Positions 1 through 6,547 are shown, counted from the stretch's first letter. The stretch: DNA of 14,302 nucleotides from JBCDCP01 sp039181495 (GCA_039181495.1 JBCDCP010000078.1:1-14302); one strand, 5' to 3'. Notes: a model not told the origin generated them from the letters alone. Program-made: numbers and translations.

Positions 1-693
1 ATTGGCGCTCACCACATACACCCGGCCACCGGCCACCGTCGGGGCGCCGCGGCCCGGGGCGGACATCTTGGTCTGCCAGACCTGCTGACCGCTGGCGATG
101 CTGACGGCTGTCAGATTTCCGTAAGGACTGGCGATGAAAACTAGACCGTTGGAGGCCGCCACCCCACCGCCGGAGGCGGCAGGTCCACGTTCGTCCTCTG
201 GCCGCGTGGCTAACGACCATCCGCGACCACCGGAGGACAGCGAAACGGCGGATACCTGGCCTGTCGAATCCATACCTATGACATAGCCAGCGTGGACGAT
301 GGGCGGCGCGGAAATCCGGCGACGGCGATTGGAGCCCTCGCCAAGCTGGACCGAAAATGCCACCGAGGCGCCGGCTCCGACGCGATGCCCAGGCGCACTG
401 TCTGCTGTGCCACCGGGATTGGCCCATTCTGCACCCGGGACGGCGGGAGGCAGGACGACCGGCTCGCCGGAAGGCGCAAGAGCGGTCGTTGTTTGTGGCA
501 GAATCTCACGGCGCGTGCCGGGAACGCGCGGCTCCGGCGGGCGAAACCGCTCGGTCAATGCATCAAGACCGGGAATGCTCGGACCGCCGCCCGAACAGCC
601 GGCCAAAGCAAGCGCGAGTCCAGCCATAATCGCAGCAACTGTCCCGTGACGCTTCAAGGCGCCGCAGGGCTTCTTTACGGAGAGAACGTTCAT
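1..693 (-). CDS. bamB: BamB outer-membrane assembly lipoprotein (partial, 3' end off window)
   Basis: Only the first 231 codons are present; the reading frame is open to position 1. The product starts MNVLSVKKP and has a lipoprotein signal peptide with lipobox LAGC, the lipidated cysteine being Cys33. A low-complexity Pro/Gly/Ala linker follows, and from about residue 95 there are beta-propeller strands with PQQ-type repeats (AVSLSSGGRGWSL, AVSIASGQQVWQTK, GAPTVAGGRVYVV). BamB is a periplasm-facing outer-membrane lipoprotein that helps the BAM complex insert beta-barrel proteins. Its ATG overlaps the stop of the upstream YfgM-like gene as ATGA, which implies translational coupling, and yfgM-bamB is the usual order in Proteobacteria. 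The usual next gene, der, would lie outside the window. The family call is firm; only the missing C-terminal half is unknown. Confidence 0.9.
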   Translation of the reverse strand, partial: MNVLSVKKPCGALKRHGTVAAIMAGLALALAGCSGGGPSIPGLDALTERFRPPEPRVPGTRREILPQTTTALAPSGEPVVLPPAVPGAEWANPGGTADSAPGHRVGAGASVAFSVQLGEGSNRRRRISAPPIVHAGYVIGMDSTGQVSAVSLSSGGRGWSLATRPEDERGPAASGGGVAASNGLVFIASPYGNLTAVSIASGQQVWQTKMSAPGRGAPTVAGGRVYVVSAN

Positions 694-1382
694 TGGGTGG
701 CCTCACTGTCCCCTGCCGTTTCCGATTGGCTGCTGGCTGGCAATCTGCCTGCCAGGAGTGCCTGCAAGGTATCGCCACGCCGACGCAGATCGGCGGGCAA
801 GGCAGGATCGGCCATCAGCGTATCGAAATAGCCCGCGGCCTGGCTGTACTCACCGGTTCGAAAGGCCGTCAGTCCGAGTATTTCGCGGGCCGAATGCCGG
901 AAAGGTTCGCCGTCGCGGGCAAGGTCTTCAATGCTCGCTTGCATGGCGGCAAGATCCGATCTGTCGATCATAAGATAACCGGCTCTGATGCGAGCGATGT
1001 CTCTGAGAAGCTCATCGGCCCCGCGGTCTTCGGCAAGCGTCTCGAAGGTCGCCAATGCAGCATCGATGTCGCCACTCTCAGCCTGCGCACCGCCTAACCG
1101 GAGGCGCGCCAGGTCCGAATAGCCGGTCCGTCCGCTGGCCAGATTCTGCAAGGGCAAAAGTGCGGCAGCGGGATCCTCGCGCGCGTGCAGGACCGCATCG
1201 TAGAAGACCTGTCCTGCTTGCTGCGCCTGGCGCTCTGAGTACCATTGCCAGCCACGAAAGCCCGCGGTGCCTAGAGTGATGACCAGAGCGGCGATGATCA
1301 ACCAGAGACCATAACGGTCCCAGAGCTGTTTCATCTGGTCGCGGCGTAGCTCTTCATCAACTTCACGAAAAAAATCAGACAT
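690..1382 (-). CDS. YfgM-like tetratricopeptide protein, single-pass inner-membrane anchor
   Basis: This 230-aa protein begins with an acidic/basic cytoplasmic stretch (MSDFFREVDEELRRDQ), then one hydrophobic segment at about residues 25-43 (YGLWLIIAALVITLGTAGF). The rest is an alanine-rich helical domain of degenerate TPR-like repeats, for example near LARLRLGGAQAESGDIDAAL and FRTGEYSQAAGYF. That layout and length match the YfgM/TPR_21 family, which is exposed to the periplasm and associates with the Sec translocon and periplasmic chaperones in E. coli. The stop TGA overlaps the bamB start (ATGA), so the two are co-translated. A GGAG lies 11 bases before the ATG, a slightly long spacing. The C-terminus (SSQSETAGDSEATQ) is a short polar tail. 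The role in this species is inferred from family and position. Confidence 0.85.
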   Translation of the reverse strand: MSDFFREVDEELRRDQMKQLWDRYGLWLIIAALVITLGTAGFRGWQWYSERQAQQAGQVFYDAVLHAREDPAAALLPLQNLASGRTGYSDLARLRLGGAQAESGDIDAALATFETLAEDRGADELLRDIARIRAGYLMIDRSDLAAMQASIEDLARDGEPFRHSAREILGLTAFRTGEYSQAAGYFDTLMADPALPADLRRRGDTLQALLAGRLPASSQSETAGDSEATQ

Positions 1383-1426
1383 ACGCGGTGATACTCCGCT
1401 CGCCCCAGCTGTTCAACGGCGCAATC

Positions 1427-1450
1427 GCGGCAGTGTTAACCACCTGCCGC
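1427..1450. repeat. Inverted repeat in the yfgM-bamB leader
   Basis: GCGGCAG (1427-1433) and CTGCCGC (1444-1450) are perfect 7-bp arms around a 10-base loop containing GTTAAC. The repeat lies 45 bases before the YfgM-like ATG. It has no T-run, so it is not an intrinsic terminator for nnrU. It could be a leader hairpin or an operator. A loose -35-like TTGATG is seen further upstream at 1505-1510 (minus strand), with only weak -10 candidates. Confidence 0.35.
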
Positions 1451-1558
1451 AGTGACTCCCACGCCTGTCCCCATTTGATGGCTTTAAGATATTAATTCAG
1501 GCGTCATCAAGGCGTTTCGACCGCCACGCCCAATCTCAGCTGTGATCTCCGTAATCAC

Positions 1559-2146
1559 TCACAGCACAATCGCAACACCGAACAGAATCGGGTGCAGCCA
1601 CAACAGGATGGCCACATAAGCGGTCGCACCGATCACGACTGCAATCAGATCATTAGCGGGCGGCGTATCAGCCGGCAATGTGAATGGCACTGCCAGACCT
1701 GCTCTTTCACGTCGTTTCACAGAAATCCTGTCGACGACCGCCCAGGCCAGAAAACCGCCGAAGAGAACGATCGAGTGCAGTTCGCCGTTGGCGAGAAGGT
1801 GCGCCAGCGCCCAAATCTTGATCGACACAAGCATCGGGTGCTTGAGCGCTGCCTTGATGCGGCCGGGCACATAGGCCGCGGCAAAGCAAATCAAGGCAAT
1901 CGCCATCAAAAGCAGTGTCAGATGCGTCAACCACAGCGGTGGGTAATAGAGCAGCGGCTGCCCCGCTTCGCGCGCCATGGAATAGCCGCGCCAGATGAAG
2001 ATCAGGCCGATAAGCGACAAAATAGAATAGATGCCTTTATAGGCCATCTCGCCAAAGGTCTGGACAAGGTTGGCGCGCAGCCCCGGAATGATGCGCGCCG
2101 AATGGATGCCGAGAAAGACCACCATCCCAACCACCATCACGATCAT
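1559..2146 (-). CDS. NnrU-family integral membrane protein
   Basis: This 195-aa, very hydrophobic protein has four to five likely membrane helices: about 1-15, 39-54, 73-93, 122-139 and 167-195. The N-terminal half carries the family pattern HSARIIPGLRANL followed by GEMAYKGIYSILSLIGL. The middle has HPMLVSIKIWALAHLLANGE, a conserved loop-helix typical of NnrU proteins. NnrU was named for a gene linked to nitrite/nitric-oxide reduction in denitrifiers, but the family is widespread in alphaproteobacteria without denitrification genes, and its biochemical activity is not established. No denitrification gene is seen here. GAGGA lies 8 bases before the ATG, which supports the start. The gene is divergent from the DksA-like gene and shares a 144-bp intergenic region with it. 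Confidence 0.85.
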   Translation of the reverse strand: MIVMVVGMVVFLGIHSARIIPGLRANLVQTFGEMAYKGIYSILSLIGLIFIWRGYSMAREAGQPLLYYPPLWLTHLTLLLMAIALICFAAAYVPGRIKAALKHPMLVSIKIWALAHLLANGELHSIVLFGGFLAWAVVDRISVKRRERAGLAVPFTLPADTPPANDLIAVVIGATAYVAILLWLHPILFGVAIVL

Positions 2147-2290
2147 CGCGTGTATCCTCTCTTGGGACCGCCTGAATTTGCAATGTAATCATTCTAAACT
2201 TTGCCAAGTGGGATGGGAAATGGAAACGCTGCGACAGATTGTGCGTTGGGAACCAGGCGCCTGCGTCGCCGGAATGAAGGGAGCTCAATT
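2147..2290. other. Divergent intergenic region between NnrU and DksA-like genes
   Basis: This 144-bp stretch must hold promoters for both outward-facing genes. On the plus strand TTGGGA (2162-2167), a 16-base gap and TGTAAT (2184-2189) make a possible sigma-70-type promoter, which would leave a leader of about 95 bases. A second weak pair is TTGCAA (2178-2183) with TCTAAACT (2193-2200), but the spacing is short. On the minus strand TTGGCA (2200-2205) is a -35-like hexamer without a clear -10. None is convincing alone. The ribosome-binding site AAGGGAG at 2277-2283 fixes the DksA-like start. Confidence 0.3.
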
Positions 2291-2632
2291 GTGCTGAGTG
2301 AGGCTGAAATTGAGGCGTTCCGCGCGCGACTGTTGGCGATGCAAACAGAACTCGAGGATTTGAGGCAGATTTCGCAGGGCGAGACCGAGCCGGTGATTCT
2401 GGATCAACAATCGGTGGGTCGGCTGAGCCGTATGGATGCAATGCAGCGCCAGGCCATGGGCGCCGAACAGGGCCGTCGACGCGGCCACGATCTTCAGCGC
2501 ATTGCTGCCGCTCTGAAGCGGATCGAAGAAGAGGAATTCGGTGCCTGTGTTGAATGCGGCGACGACATTGCCAAAGGGCGCCTCAATGTCGACCCCGCCG
2601 CTGCCCTCTGCATTCGGTGTGTGCCAAACTAG
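2291..2632 (+). CDS. Short DksA/TraR-family C4 zinc-finger protein
   Basis: The chosen start is GTG at 2291, because AAGGGAG lies 7 bases upstream and the product then begins MLSEAEIEAFRARL like its relatives; an in-frame ATG at 2201 would add 30 unrelated residues. The 113-aa product has an N-terminal coiled-coil helix (about 3-30), a conserved LDQQSVGRLSRMDAMQRQAM turn-and-helix (about 37-56), a second helix to about 83, and a zinc finger with four cysteines (Cys86, Cys89, Cys107, Cys110). DksA-type proteins enter the RNA polymerase secondary channel and alter initiation, often together with ppGpp. This one is shorter than full-length DksA (about 150 aa) and belongs to the small TraR/YbiI-like branch. 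The canonical coiled-coil tip DxxDxA is not clear, so a DksA-like effect is plausible but unproven. Confidence 0.85.
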   Translation: MLSEAEIEAFRARLLAMQTELEDLRQISQGETEPVILDQQSVGRLSRMDAMQRQAMGAEQGRRRGHDLQRIAAALKRIEEEEFGACVECGDDIAKGRLNVDPAAALCIRCVPN

Positions 2633-2824
2633 CCTGATCGGCCAGCCAAGAGACCGGGAATCGACTTATCCGCCCTGGGGAATCTGCAGCTTTGCAGCAC
2701 CCAACGTGCACGGTTTGTGAGAAATGGCACACCGAAATTGGTGCATTTGCGCAACAATGCCGTGGCAATCAGGGCCAAAAGGTCACGCTCGCGTGAAGCG
2801 AAGCATCTGATTAACCACACGCGC

Positions 2825-2837
2825 TTGTGACGCACAA
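2825..2837. promoter_or_regulatory. Palindromic candidate operator TTGTG-ACG-CACAA
   Basis: Two perfect 5-bp arms (TTGTG, CACAA) flank a 3-base centre, about 50 bp upstream of the predicted -35 of the L,D-transpeptidase promoter. The size and symmetry suit a dimeric helix-turn-helix regulator. The evidence is symmetry and position only, so this stays tentative. Confidence 0.25.
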
Positions 2838-2887
2838 AAAGGGCCCGTAACGTAACGTTCTGTACTAGGATTGTTTTGAAACTGACG

Positions 2888-2915
2888 TTTACGTGGGCGA
2901 GCGAGCGGCTAGAGC
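2888..2915 (+). promoter_or_regulatory. Candidate housekeeping promoter of the L,D-transpeptidase gene
   Basis: TTTACGT (2888-2894), a 13-base spacer and GCTAGAGC (2908-2915) match the Caulobacter-type pattern TTGaCgS N10-14 GCtaNaWC with one or two mismatches per box. Transcription would start near 2922 and give a leader of about 40 bases, a sensible distance from the ATG at 2962. The -35 overlaps the ACGT-TT-ACGT palindrome at 2885-2894. Confidence 0.45.
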
Positions 2916-2961
2916 ACCTGAAGACAGGGCTCTGTGCTGAGGGGAATGGGAGCCTCCATCA

Positions 2962-3843
2962 ATGTCTTTGAATGTACGAGCAAAAACAGTTGAGCCCTCG
3001 AAGCTGGTGTTTGTTGGCGCCAGCCTCGTGGCACTCGCGGTTGCCTTCACGGCGTTTCCGGCCGGTGCGGAAGACAAGGCACCAGTGGAGCTGGCAGCGA
3101 TTGAGATCGCGACCATTCCGGCTGGCCGGGTCGAAGAGCCAAGAACAACTGATGGCGCTGAGCAAAACGAGGCAACGCGGGCACTCGGCGACGAATTGGA
3201 CAATGCTCTGCGCGGTTCGCTGAACCCGACCCATCACGCCAATGGCGAAGCGATGGGAGAACGGACAGCCTCGCTGCATGACATGCTGCACCGGACGGTG
3301 GTGCATGACCGCAGCTCACGCGATGCAGAAATCAGCGACATTGCCCTGCGCCACACCGACAAGCCTTTCTTCAGCACCAATCCGGTGAGCTTCCATCGGC
3401 TGCCGCCCGAGTCCATCGGCGACCTTGATGAGGCGGCGCCGGCAAAAGCCGTGTTCAAGAAAGGCGATGAGCATCAGCCATTCGACCAACTCGTGACGAT
3501 AGTTGATCTCTCGGAACAGCGCGTTCGGGTCTATGTCGAGGGTGAGCTCAAACACACCTGGAGAGTTTCGACCGGCCGCAATGGCAAGCGTACACCGCCC
3601 GGCGAATGGCGTCCCTACCGCATGCACACCATGTGGCACTCGCGCCAGTACAACATGGCGCCGATGCCGCATTCGGTGTTCTTCAATGGCGGTATCGCCT
3701 TCCACGCCACCGGAGCGACCGGCCGTCTCGGGAGCCGGGCCAGTGCCGGTTGCGTGCGTCTGCACCCGCGCAATGCCCGGACGCTGTTCCAACTGGTCAA
3801 AAAATATAAGATGGCTGGCACCATCGTACGGGTCGTCAATTAA
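2962..3843 (+). CDS. Secreted L,D-transpeptidase (YkuD domain)
   Basis: This 293-aa protein has an N-terminal signal segment (hydrophobic core about 15-33, likely cleavage after FPAGA near residue 36). A poorly conserved, probably disordered periplasmic stretch runs to about 170, and a C-terminal YkuD domain covers about 175-292. The domain starts with LVTIVDLSEQRVRVYVEGE and includes TGRNGKRTPPGEW. It ends with the active-site region: His248 in IAFHATG, and the nucleophile Cys264 in SAGCVRLHPRNA. L,D-transpeptidases form 3-3 peptidoglycan cross-links or attach proteins to peptidoglycan. The usual SHGC motif is SAGC here, with Ala in place of His. GGGAG lies 9 bases before the ATG. The gene is monocistronic: its own promoter-like site lies upstream and a strong terminator starts 27 bases after the stop. 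Whether it cross-links or anchors proteins cannot be told from sequence. Confidence 0.9.
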   Translation: MSLNVRAKTVEPSKLVFVGASLVALAVAFTAFPAGAEDKAPVELAAIEIATIPAGRVEEPRTTDGAEQNEATRALGDELDNALRGSLNPTHHANGEAMGERTASLHDMLHRTVVHDRSSRDAEISDIALRHTDKPFFSTNPVSFHRLPPESIGDLDEAAPAKAVFKKGDEHQPFDQLVTIVDLSEQRVRVYVEGELKHTWRVSTGRNGKRTPPGEWRPYRMHTMWHSRQYNMAPMPHSVFFNGGIAFHATGATGRLGSRASAGCVRLHPRNARTLFQLVKKYKMAGTIVRVVN

Positions 3844-3869
3844 CGAACCCGGCCTCCTGACCGAACATT

Positions 3870-3900
3870 AAAGGCCGCCTTCGGGCGGCCTTTTTGTTTT
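3870..3900 (+). terminator. Intrinsic terminator after the L,D-transpeptidase gene
   Basis: A perfect 10-bp stem (AAAGGCCGCC, 3870-3879; GGCGGCCTTT, 3884-3893) closes on a TTCG tetraloop and continues into TTGTTTT. The stem contains A and T ends, so the minus-strand copy also ends in TTT. It may therefore also stop transcripts from the converging guaA/RidA-family unit. Confidence 0.92.
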
Positions 3901-3908
3901 GTCCGGTC

Positions 3909-3925
3909 TGTTCGTCTATCGAACA
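3909..3925. repeat. Small perfect hairpin between the converging units
   Basis: TGTTCG (3909-3914) and CGAACA (3920-3925) form a 6-bp stem with loop TCTAT. It sits between the terminator and the end of the RidA-family gene, 28 bases beyond that gene's stop on the minus strand. It may stabilise the 3' end of that transcript; it has no T-run of its own. Confidence 0.35.
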
Positions 3926-3952
3926 TGCGGAGGCCCCGCTGACCTCACACCT

Positions 3953-4294
3953 TCACGAACAGGCTGCGGTGACGATGATCTCGACCTTGAGGACTTCACG
4001 GGCAAGTTTTGCTTCGCCGCACGCGCGTGCTGGTGCATCACGTTCGGGCACCCAAGCATCCCAGACCGCATTCATCTCGGCGAAGTCCTTCATGTCGGAA
4101 AGCCAGATGATCGCTTGAAGGATTTCACTGCGGGACGAGCCTGCCTGCTCCAGAAGCGCATCGACGCGGGCAAGGCAATCTGCTGTCTGCTCAGCGACAG
4201 TGGCACCCTCGCCCACCTGGCCGCAGAGATAGGCCACACCGTTGTGTTTGACGATCTTGCTCATGCGCTGACCGGTTCCGATGCGTTCGATCAT
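3953..4294 (-). CDS. RidA-family protein, YoaB-like
   Basis: This 113-aa protein spans one YjgF/YER057c/UK114 domain. It aligns by eye with E. coli YoaB (MIERIGTGQRMSKIVKHNG, ILQAIIWLSDMKDFAEMN, AVWDAWV). RidA proteins are trimeric and hydrolyse reactive enamine/imine intermediates released by PLP enzymes. The arginine that binds substrate carboxylate in active members appears kept (APARAC), as is the late glutamate (LKVEIIV), so deaminase activity is plausible. The start is ATG at 4294, with AGGAG 8 bases upstream; a GTG at 4315 in the same frame would overlap guaA and lacks the family N-terminus. The ribosome-binding site overlaps the guaA stop codon and only 11 bases separate the genes, so it is co-transcribed with, and probably translationally coupled to, guaA. 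The natural substrate is unknown. Confidence 0.88.
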   Translation of the reverse strand: MIERIGTGQRMSKIVKHNGVAYLCGQVGEGATVAEQTADCLARVDALLEQAGSSRSEILQAIIWLSDMKDFAEMNAVWDAWVPERDAPARACGEAKLAREVLKVEIIVTAACS

Positions 4295-4305
4295 GGCGTG
4301 CGCTC

Positions 4306-5877
4306 CTACTCCCACTCGATGGTGCCAGGTGGTTTGGACGTAACGTCGTAGACGACGCGGTTGACGCCGCGGACCTCGTTGATGATCCGCGTCGCGGCAC
4401 GGCCGAGGAACTCCATGTCGAAATGGTAGAAGTCGGCCGTCATGCCATCGACCGACGTCACCGCGCGCAGGGCCAGCACGTGCTCATAGGTCCGGCCATC
4501 GCCCATGACGCCCACCGTCTGAACAGGCAACAGCACCGCGAAGGCCTGCCAGATGGCGTCATAGAGACCCGCTTTGCGGATCTCGTCGAGATAGATCGCG
4601 TCGGCCTTGCGCAGGGTATCAAGCTTGTCGCGGGTGATGCCGCCGGGGCAGCGGATGGCGAGACCCGGGCCAGGGAACGGATGTCGGCCAATAAACGCTT
4701 CCGTTAGCCCGAGCTCGCGGCCGAGGGCACGAACCTCGTCCTTGAAGAGTTCGCGCAATGGCTCGACAAGGGCGAGATTCATCCGCTCGGGCAGCCCACC
4801 GACATTATGGTGTGACTTGATGGTCACTGACGGTCCGCCAGTGAACGACACGCTCTCGATCACGTCCGGATAGAGTGTACCTTGCGCCAGGAACTCGGGC
4901 TTGCGACCTTGCGCTTCAAGCTTGCCGGCCTCTTCCTCGAAAACGTCGATGAACAGTTTGCCGATGGTCTTGCGTTTGACCTCGGGGTCCGCCTCACCGT
5001 CCAGCGCGCCAATGAAGGTGCCCGATGCATCCACATGGACGAGCGGGATGTTGTAGTGGCCACGGAACAGATCGACGACTTCAGCGGCTTCATTCATCCG
5101 CATCAGCCCGTGATCGACCAGAATGCAGGTGAGCCGGTCACCAATGGCCTCATGGATCAGAACGGCGGCGACGGCGGAATCGACCCCGCCAGACAGCCCG
5201 CAGATCACATGACCCTCGCCAACCTGCTCACGGATGGCATCGATTGCTTCGGTGCGGAATGCGGCCATCGTCCAATCGCCGGTGCAGCCGCAAATATGCT
5301 TGACGAAATTACCGAGCAGCTTTGCACCATCGGGGGTGTGGACCACTTCCGGATGGAACATGAAGCCGTAATAGTTGCGGCCCGCATCGCCGAACACGGC
5401 AAAGGGTGCGCCATCAGAGCGGGCAAACACTTCAAAGCCGTCGGGCATCGCGATAACGCGATCCCCGTGGCTCATCCAGACCTGATGGGTTTCGCCCGGC
5501 GACCAGAGCCCGTCGAAGAGTGGGCATTGCTTGTCGACCGATACCATGGCGCGACCGAATTCGCGGTGATCGGAGCTCTCCGCCTGACCGCCCAACTGCA
5601 CGCACATGGCCATCTGGCCATAGCAAATGCCAAGCACCGGCAGACCACTCTCGAACACGGAATCGGGCGCGCGCGGGCTGTCGATATCACCCGTGGATGC
5701 CGGGCCGCCTGACAGGATGACGCCCTTGGGGTTGAGCCGTTCAAGTGCGTCGCCAGCGCTCTGGAACGGTACGATCTCGCAGTAGACGCCGGCCTCGCGC
5801 ACCCGCCTTGCGATCAGTTGGGTGAACTGGCTGCCAAAATCGACGATCAGGATTCGGTCGTGAGAAGGTGCGGTCAT
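4306..5877 (-). CDS. guaA: GMP synthase (glutamine-hydrolysing)
   Basis: The 523-aa length is close to the 525 of E. coli GuaA. The enzyme converts XMP, ATP and glutamine to GMP, the last step of guanine nucleotide synthesis, in the cytoplasm. Domains: class I glutamine amidotransferase (about 8-195) with nucleophile Cys85 in GICYGQ and His175/Glu177 in FHPE; ATP-pyrophosphatase (about 205-395) with P-loop SGGVDS at 229-234; and a C-terminal dimerisation domain ending in the conserved KPPGTIEWE. The start is ATG at 5877, giving MTAPSHDRILIVDFGSQ. An in-frame GTG at 5919 would add 14 residues atypical of the family. No good Shine-Dalgarno precedes the ATG (CGAGCCCT only), so initiation may be weak or leaderless. 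A RidA-family gene follows in the same operon. Confidence 0.97.
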   Translation of the reverse strand: MTAPSHDRILIVDFGSQFTQLIARRVREAGVYCEIVPFQSAGDALERLNPKGVILSGGPASTGDIDSPRAPDSVFESGLPVLGICYGQMAMCVQLGGQAESSDHREFGRAMVSVDKQCPLFDGLWSPGETHQVWMSHGDRVIAMPDGFEVFARSDGAPFAVFGDAGRNYYGFMFHPEVVHTPDGAKLLGNFVKHICGCTGDWTMAAFRTEAIDAIREQVGEGHVICGLSGGVDSAVAAVLIHEAIGDRLTCILVDHGLMRMNEAAEVVDLFRGHYNIPLVHVDASGTFIGALDGEADPEVKRKTIGKLFIDVFEEEAGKLEAQGRKPEFLAQGTLYPDVIESVSFTGGPSVTIKSHHNVGGLPERMNLALVEPLRELFKDEVRALGRELGLTEAFIGRHPFPGPGLAIRCPGGITRDKLDTLRKADAIYLDEIRKAGLYDAIWQAFAVLLPVQTVGVMGDGRTYEHVLALRAVTSVDGMTADFYHFDMEFLGRAATRIINEVRGVNRVVYDVTSKPPGTIEWE

Positions 5878-5954
5878 AGGGCTCGTTAGGCAATTTGGCG
5901 CGTTGCAGCAAGACGCCACAGGCTGACTCTTTGCCGAACGCAGTATTCAGCGCC

Positions 5955-5980
5955 GGTTCATGTGGAGAACCCTATGGTTC
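5955..5980. repeat. Three-arm GGTTC/GAACC repeat between guaA and the secreted-protein gene
   Basis: GGTTC (5955-5959), GAACC (5967-5971) and GGTTC (5976-5980) lie in alternating orientation with gaps of 7 and 4 bases. The middle arm can pair with either neighbour, giving two mutually exclusive small hairpins. The element sits in the 166-bp divergent region, about 78 bp from the guaA start. The arms are short, so chance is a real alternative. Confidence 0.25.
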
Positions 5981-6043
5981 CTGTCATCCAAGCGGCGAAT
6001 GGTCTTAGCCGCATCACCGTGTAGAGTTGTATGAGGACGAACA

Positions 6044-6496
6044 ATGGCAGCGAGGGATCCTTCGATGGGCGCTCTGATGGCATTCGGTTCGGCGTTGGCC
6101 GCAGCCACCGCCTTGCTGGTCGGCGTATTGGCGCAGCCGGCATCAGCCTCCAACTGTGCACTTGATTTCTACAATCACAACGGATCGCGCATGGAGGTGA
6201 CCATGTGCGACAACGGTGTCTGGATTCACTACGACAATCCCCGCCAGGGCATGCGCAACCAGGGTGTGCAGTCGGGCGATCTTCTCGTCGACGGTAGCTG
6301 GGCTGGTCAGAACGGGATCAACGCCACGGCTCGTGTCTTCAAGCGCGGCTGCGGCGTCGCGACCTATCCTGTCAGCGGCTCGGTCCAGGGCAACCGGATC
6401 GTGCTCTATGGCCAGGCACCCGTCCGTGGCGGCAATGGATGCAGCATCACCCGATATCGTGACGACCAGTTGGTCTTTGATCTGATGCCGAACTGA
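6044..6496 (+). CDS. Small secreted four-cysteine protein of unknown function
   Basis: This 150-aa protein has a clear signal peptide: positive N-terminus, hydrophobic core about 9-30, and AQPASAS with probable cleavage near residue 36. The mature part is about 114 residues and looks all-beta, with four cysteines (Cys38, Cys55, Cys103, Cys133) that could form two disulfides in the periplasm. Recognisable pieces are YNHNGSRMEV, VWIHYDNPRQGMRNQGV and GSVQGNRIVLYGQAPV. I recall similar small domains in uncharacterised alphaproteobacterial exported proteins, sometimes as C-terminal modules of larger proteins, but I cannot name a family. AGGA lies 6 bases before the ATG. The gene stands alone between the divergent guaA and the convergent GST-like gene. 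Four cysteines and no active-site pattern suggest a binding or structural role; this is inference. Confidence 0.75.
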   Translation: MAARDPSMGALMAFGSALAAATALLVGVLAQPASASNCALDFYNHNGSRMEVTMCDNGVWIHYDNPRQGMRNQGVQSGDLLVDGSWAGQNGINATARVFKRGCGVATYPVSGSVQGNRIVLYGQAPVRGGNGCSITRYRDDQLVFDLMPN

Positions 6497-6497
6497 G

Positions 6498-6535
6498 CGG
6501 TTCTTCGTCTACACTCCAAAAGACAGACAGAACCG
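6498..6535. terminator. Possible bidirectional hairpin between converging genes
   Basis: CGGTTCT (6498-6504) and AGAACCG (6529-6535) are perfect 7-bp arms, with a nested GTCT/AGAC pair (6507-6510, 6521-6524). It sits two bases after the stop of the secreted-protein gene and 12 bases past the stop of the GST-like gene, where a shared terminator is expected. Neither strand has a T-run, so intrinsic termination would be weak. Confidence 0.3.
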
Positions 6536-6547
6536 GAACCTATGGCG

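Larger units (their letters stand above)
2633..2961. other. 329-bp gene-free region before the L,D-transpeptidase gene
   Basis: No convincing ORF or RNA gene is visible. It contains a short hairpin just after the DksA-like gene (CTGCA at 2684-2688, TGCAG at 2693-2697, no T-run), an 8-bp palindrome TTGCGCAA (2747-2754), the inverted repeat TTGTG-ACG-CACAA (2825-2837), and two ACGT pairs: ACGTAACGT (2850-2858) and ACGTTTACGT (2885-2894). The promoter of the downstream gene is probably at 2888-2915. The density of symmetric sites in the last 140 bp suggests regulated transcription, but no regulator can be named from sequence. Confidence 0.5.

Noticed and set aside
292..831. Plus-strand reading frames over the bamB signal region
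   Set aside because: The minus strand encodes a lipoprotein signal and beta-propeller repeats. These frames are Arg/Gly-rich shadows.
1436..1443. TTAACCAC sites (also 2811-2818 and 8177-8184) as CtrA half-sites
   Set aside because: One copy is inside coding sequence, an 8-mer is expected to appear by chance at this window size, and no paired TTAA-N7-TTAA site is seen.
1592..2188. Plus-strand reading frame (198 codons) opposite nnrU
   Set aside because: The minus-strand NnrU protein has clear membrane helices and family motifs; the opposite frame is polar and featureless.
2201..2290. ATG at 2201 as start of the DksA-like protein
   Set aside because: It adds 30 residues unlike the family, while GTG 2291 has a strong ribosome-binding site and gives the expected N-terminus.
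4882..5712. Plus-strand reading frame (276 codons) inside guaA
   Set aside because: It is fully antisense to guaA, which has every catalytic motif and normal length. No ribosome-binding site or recognisable family.
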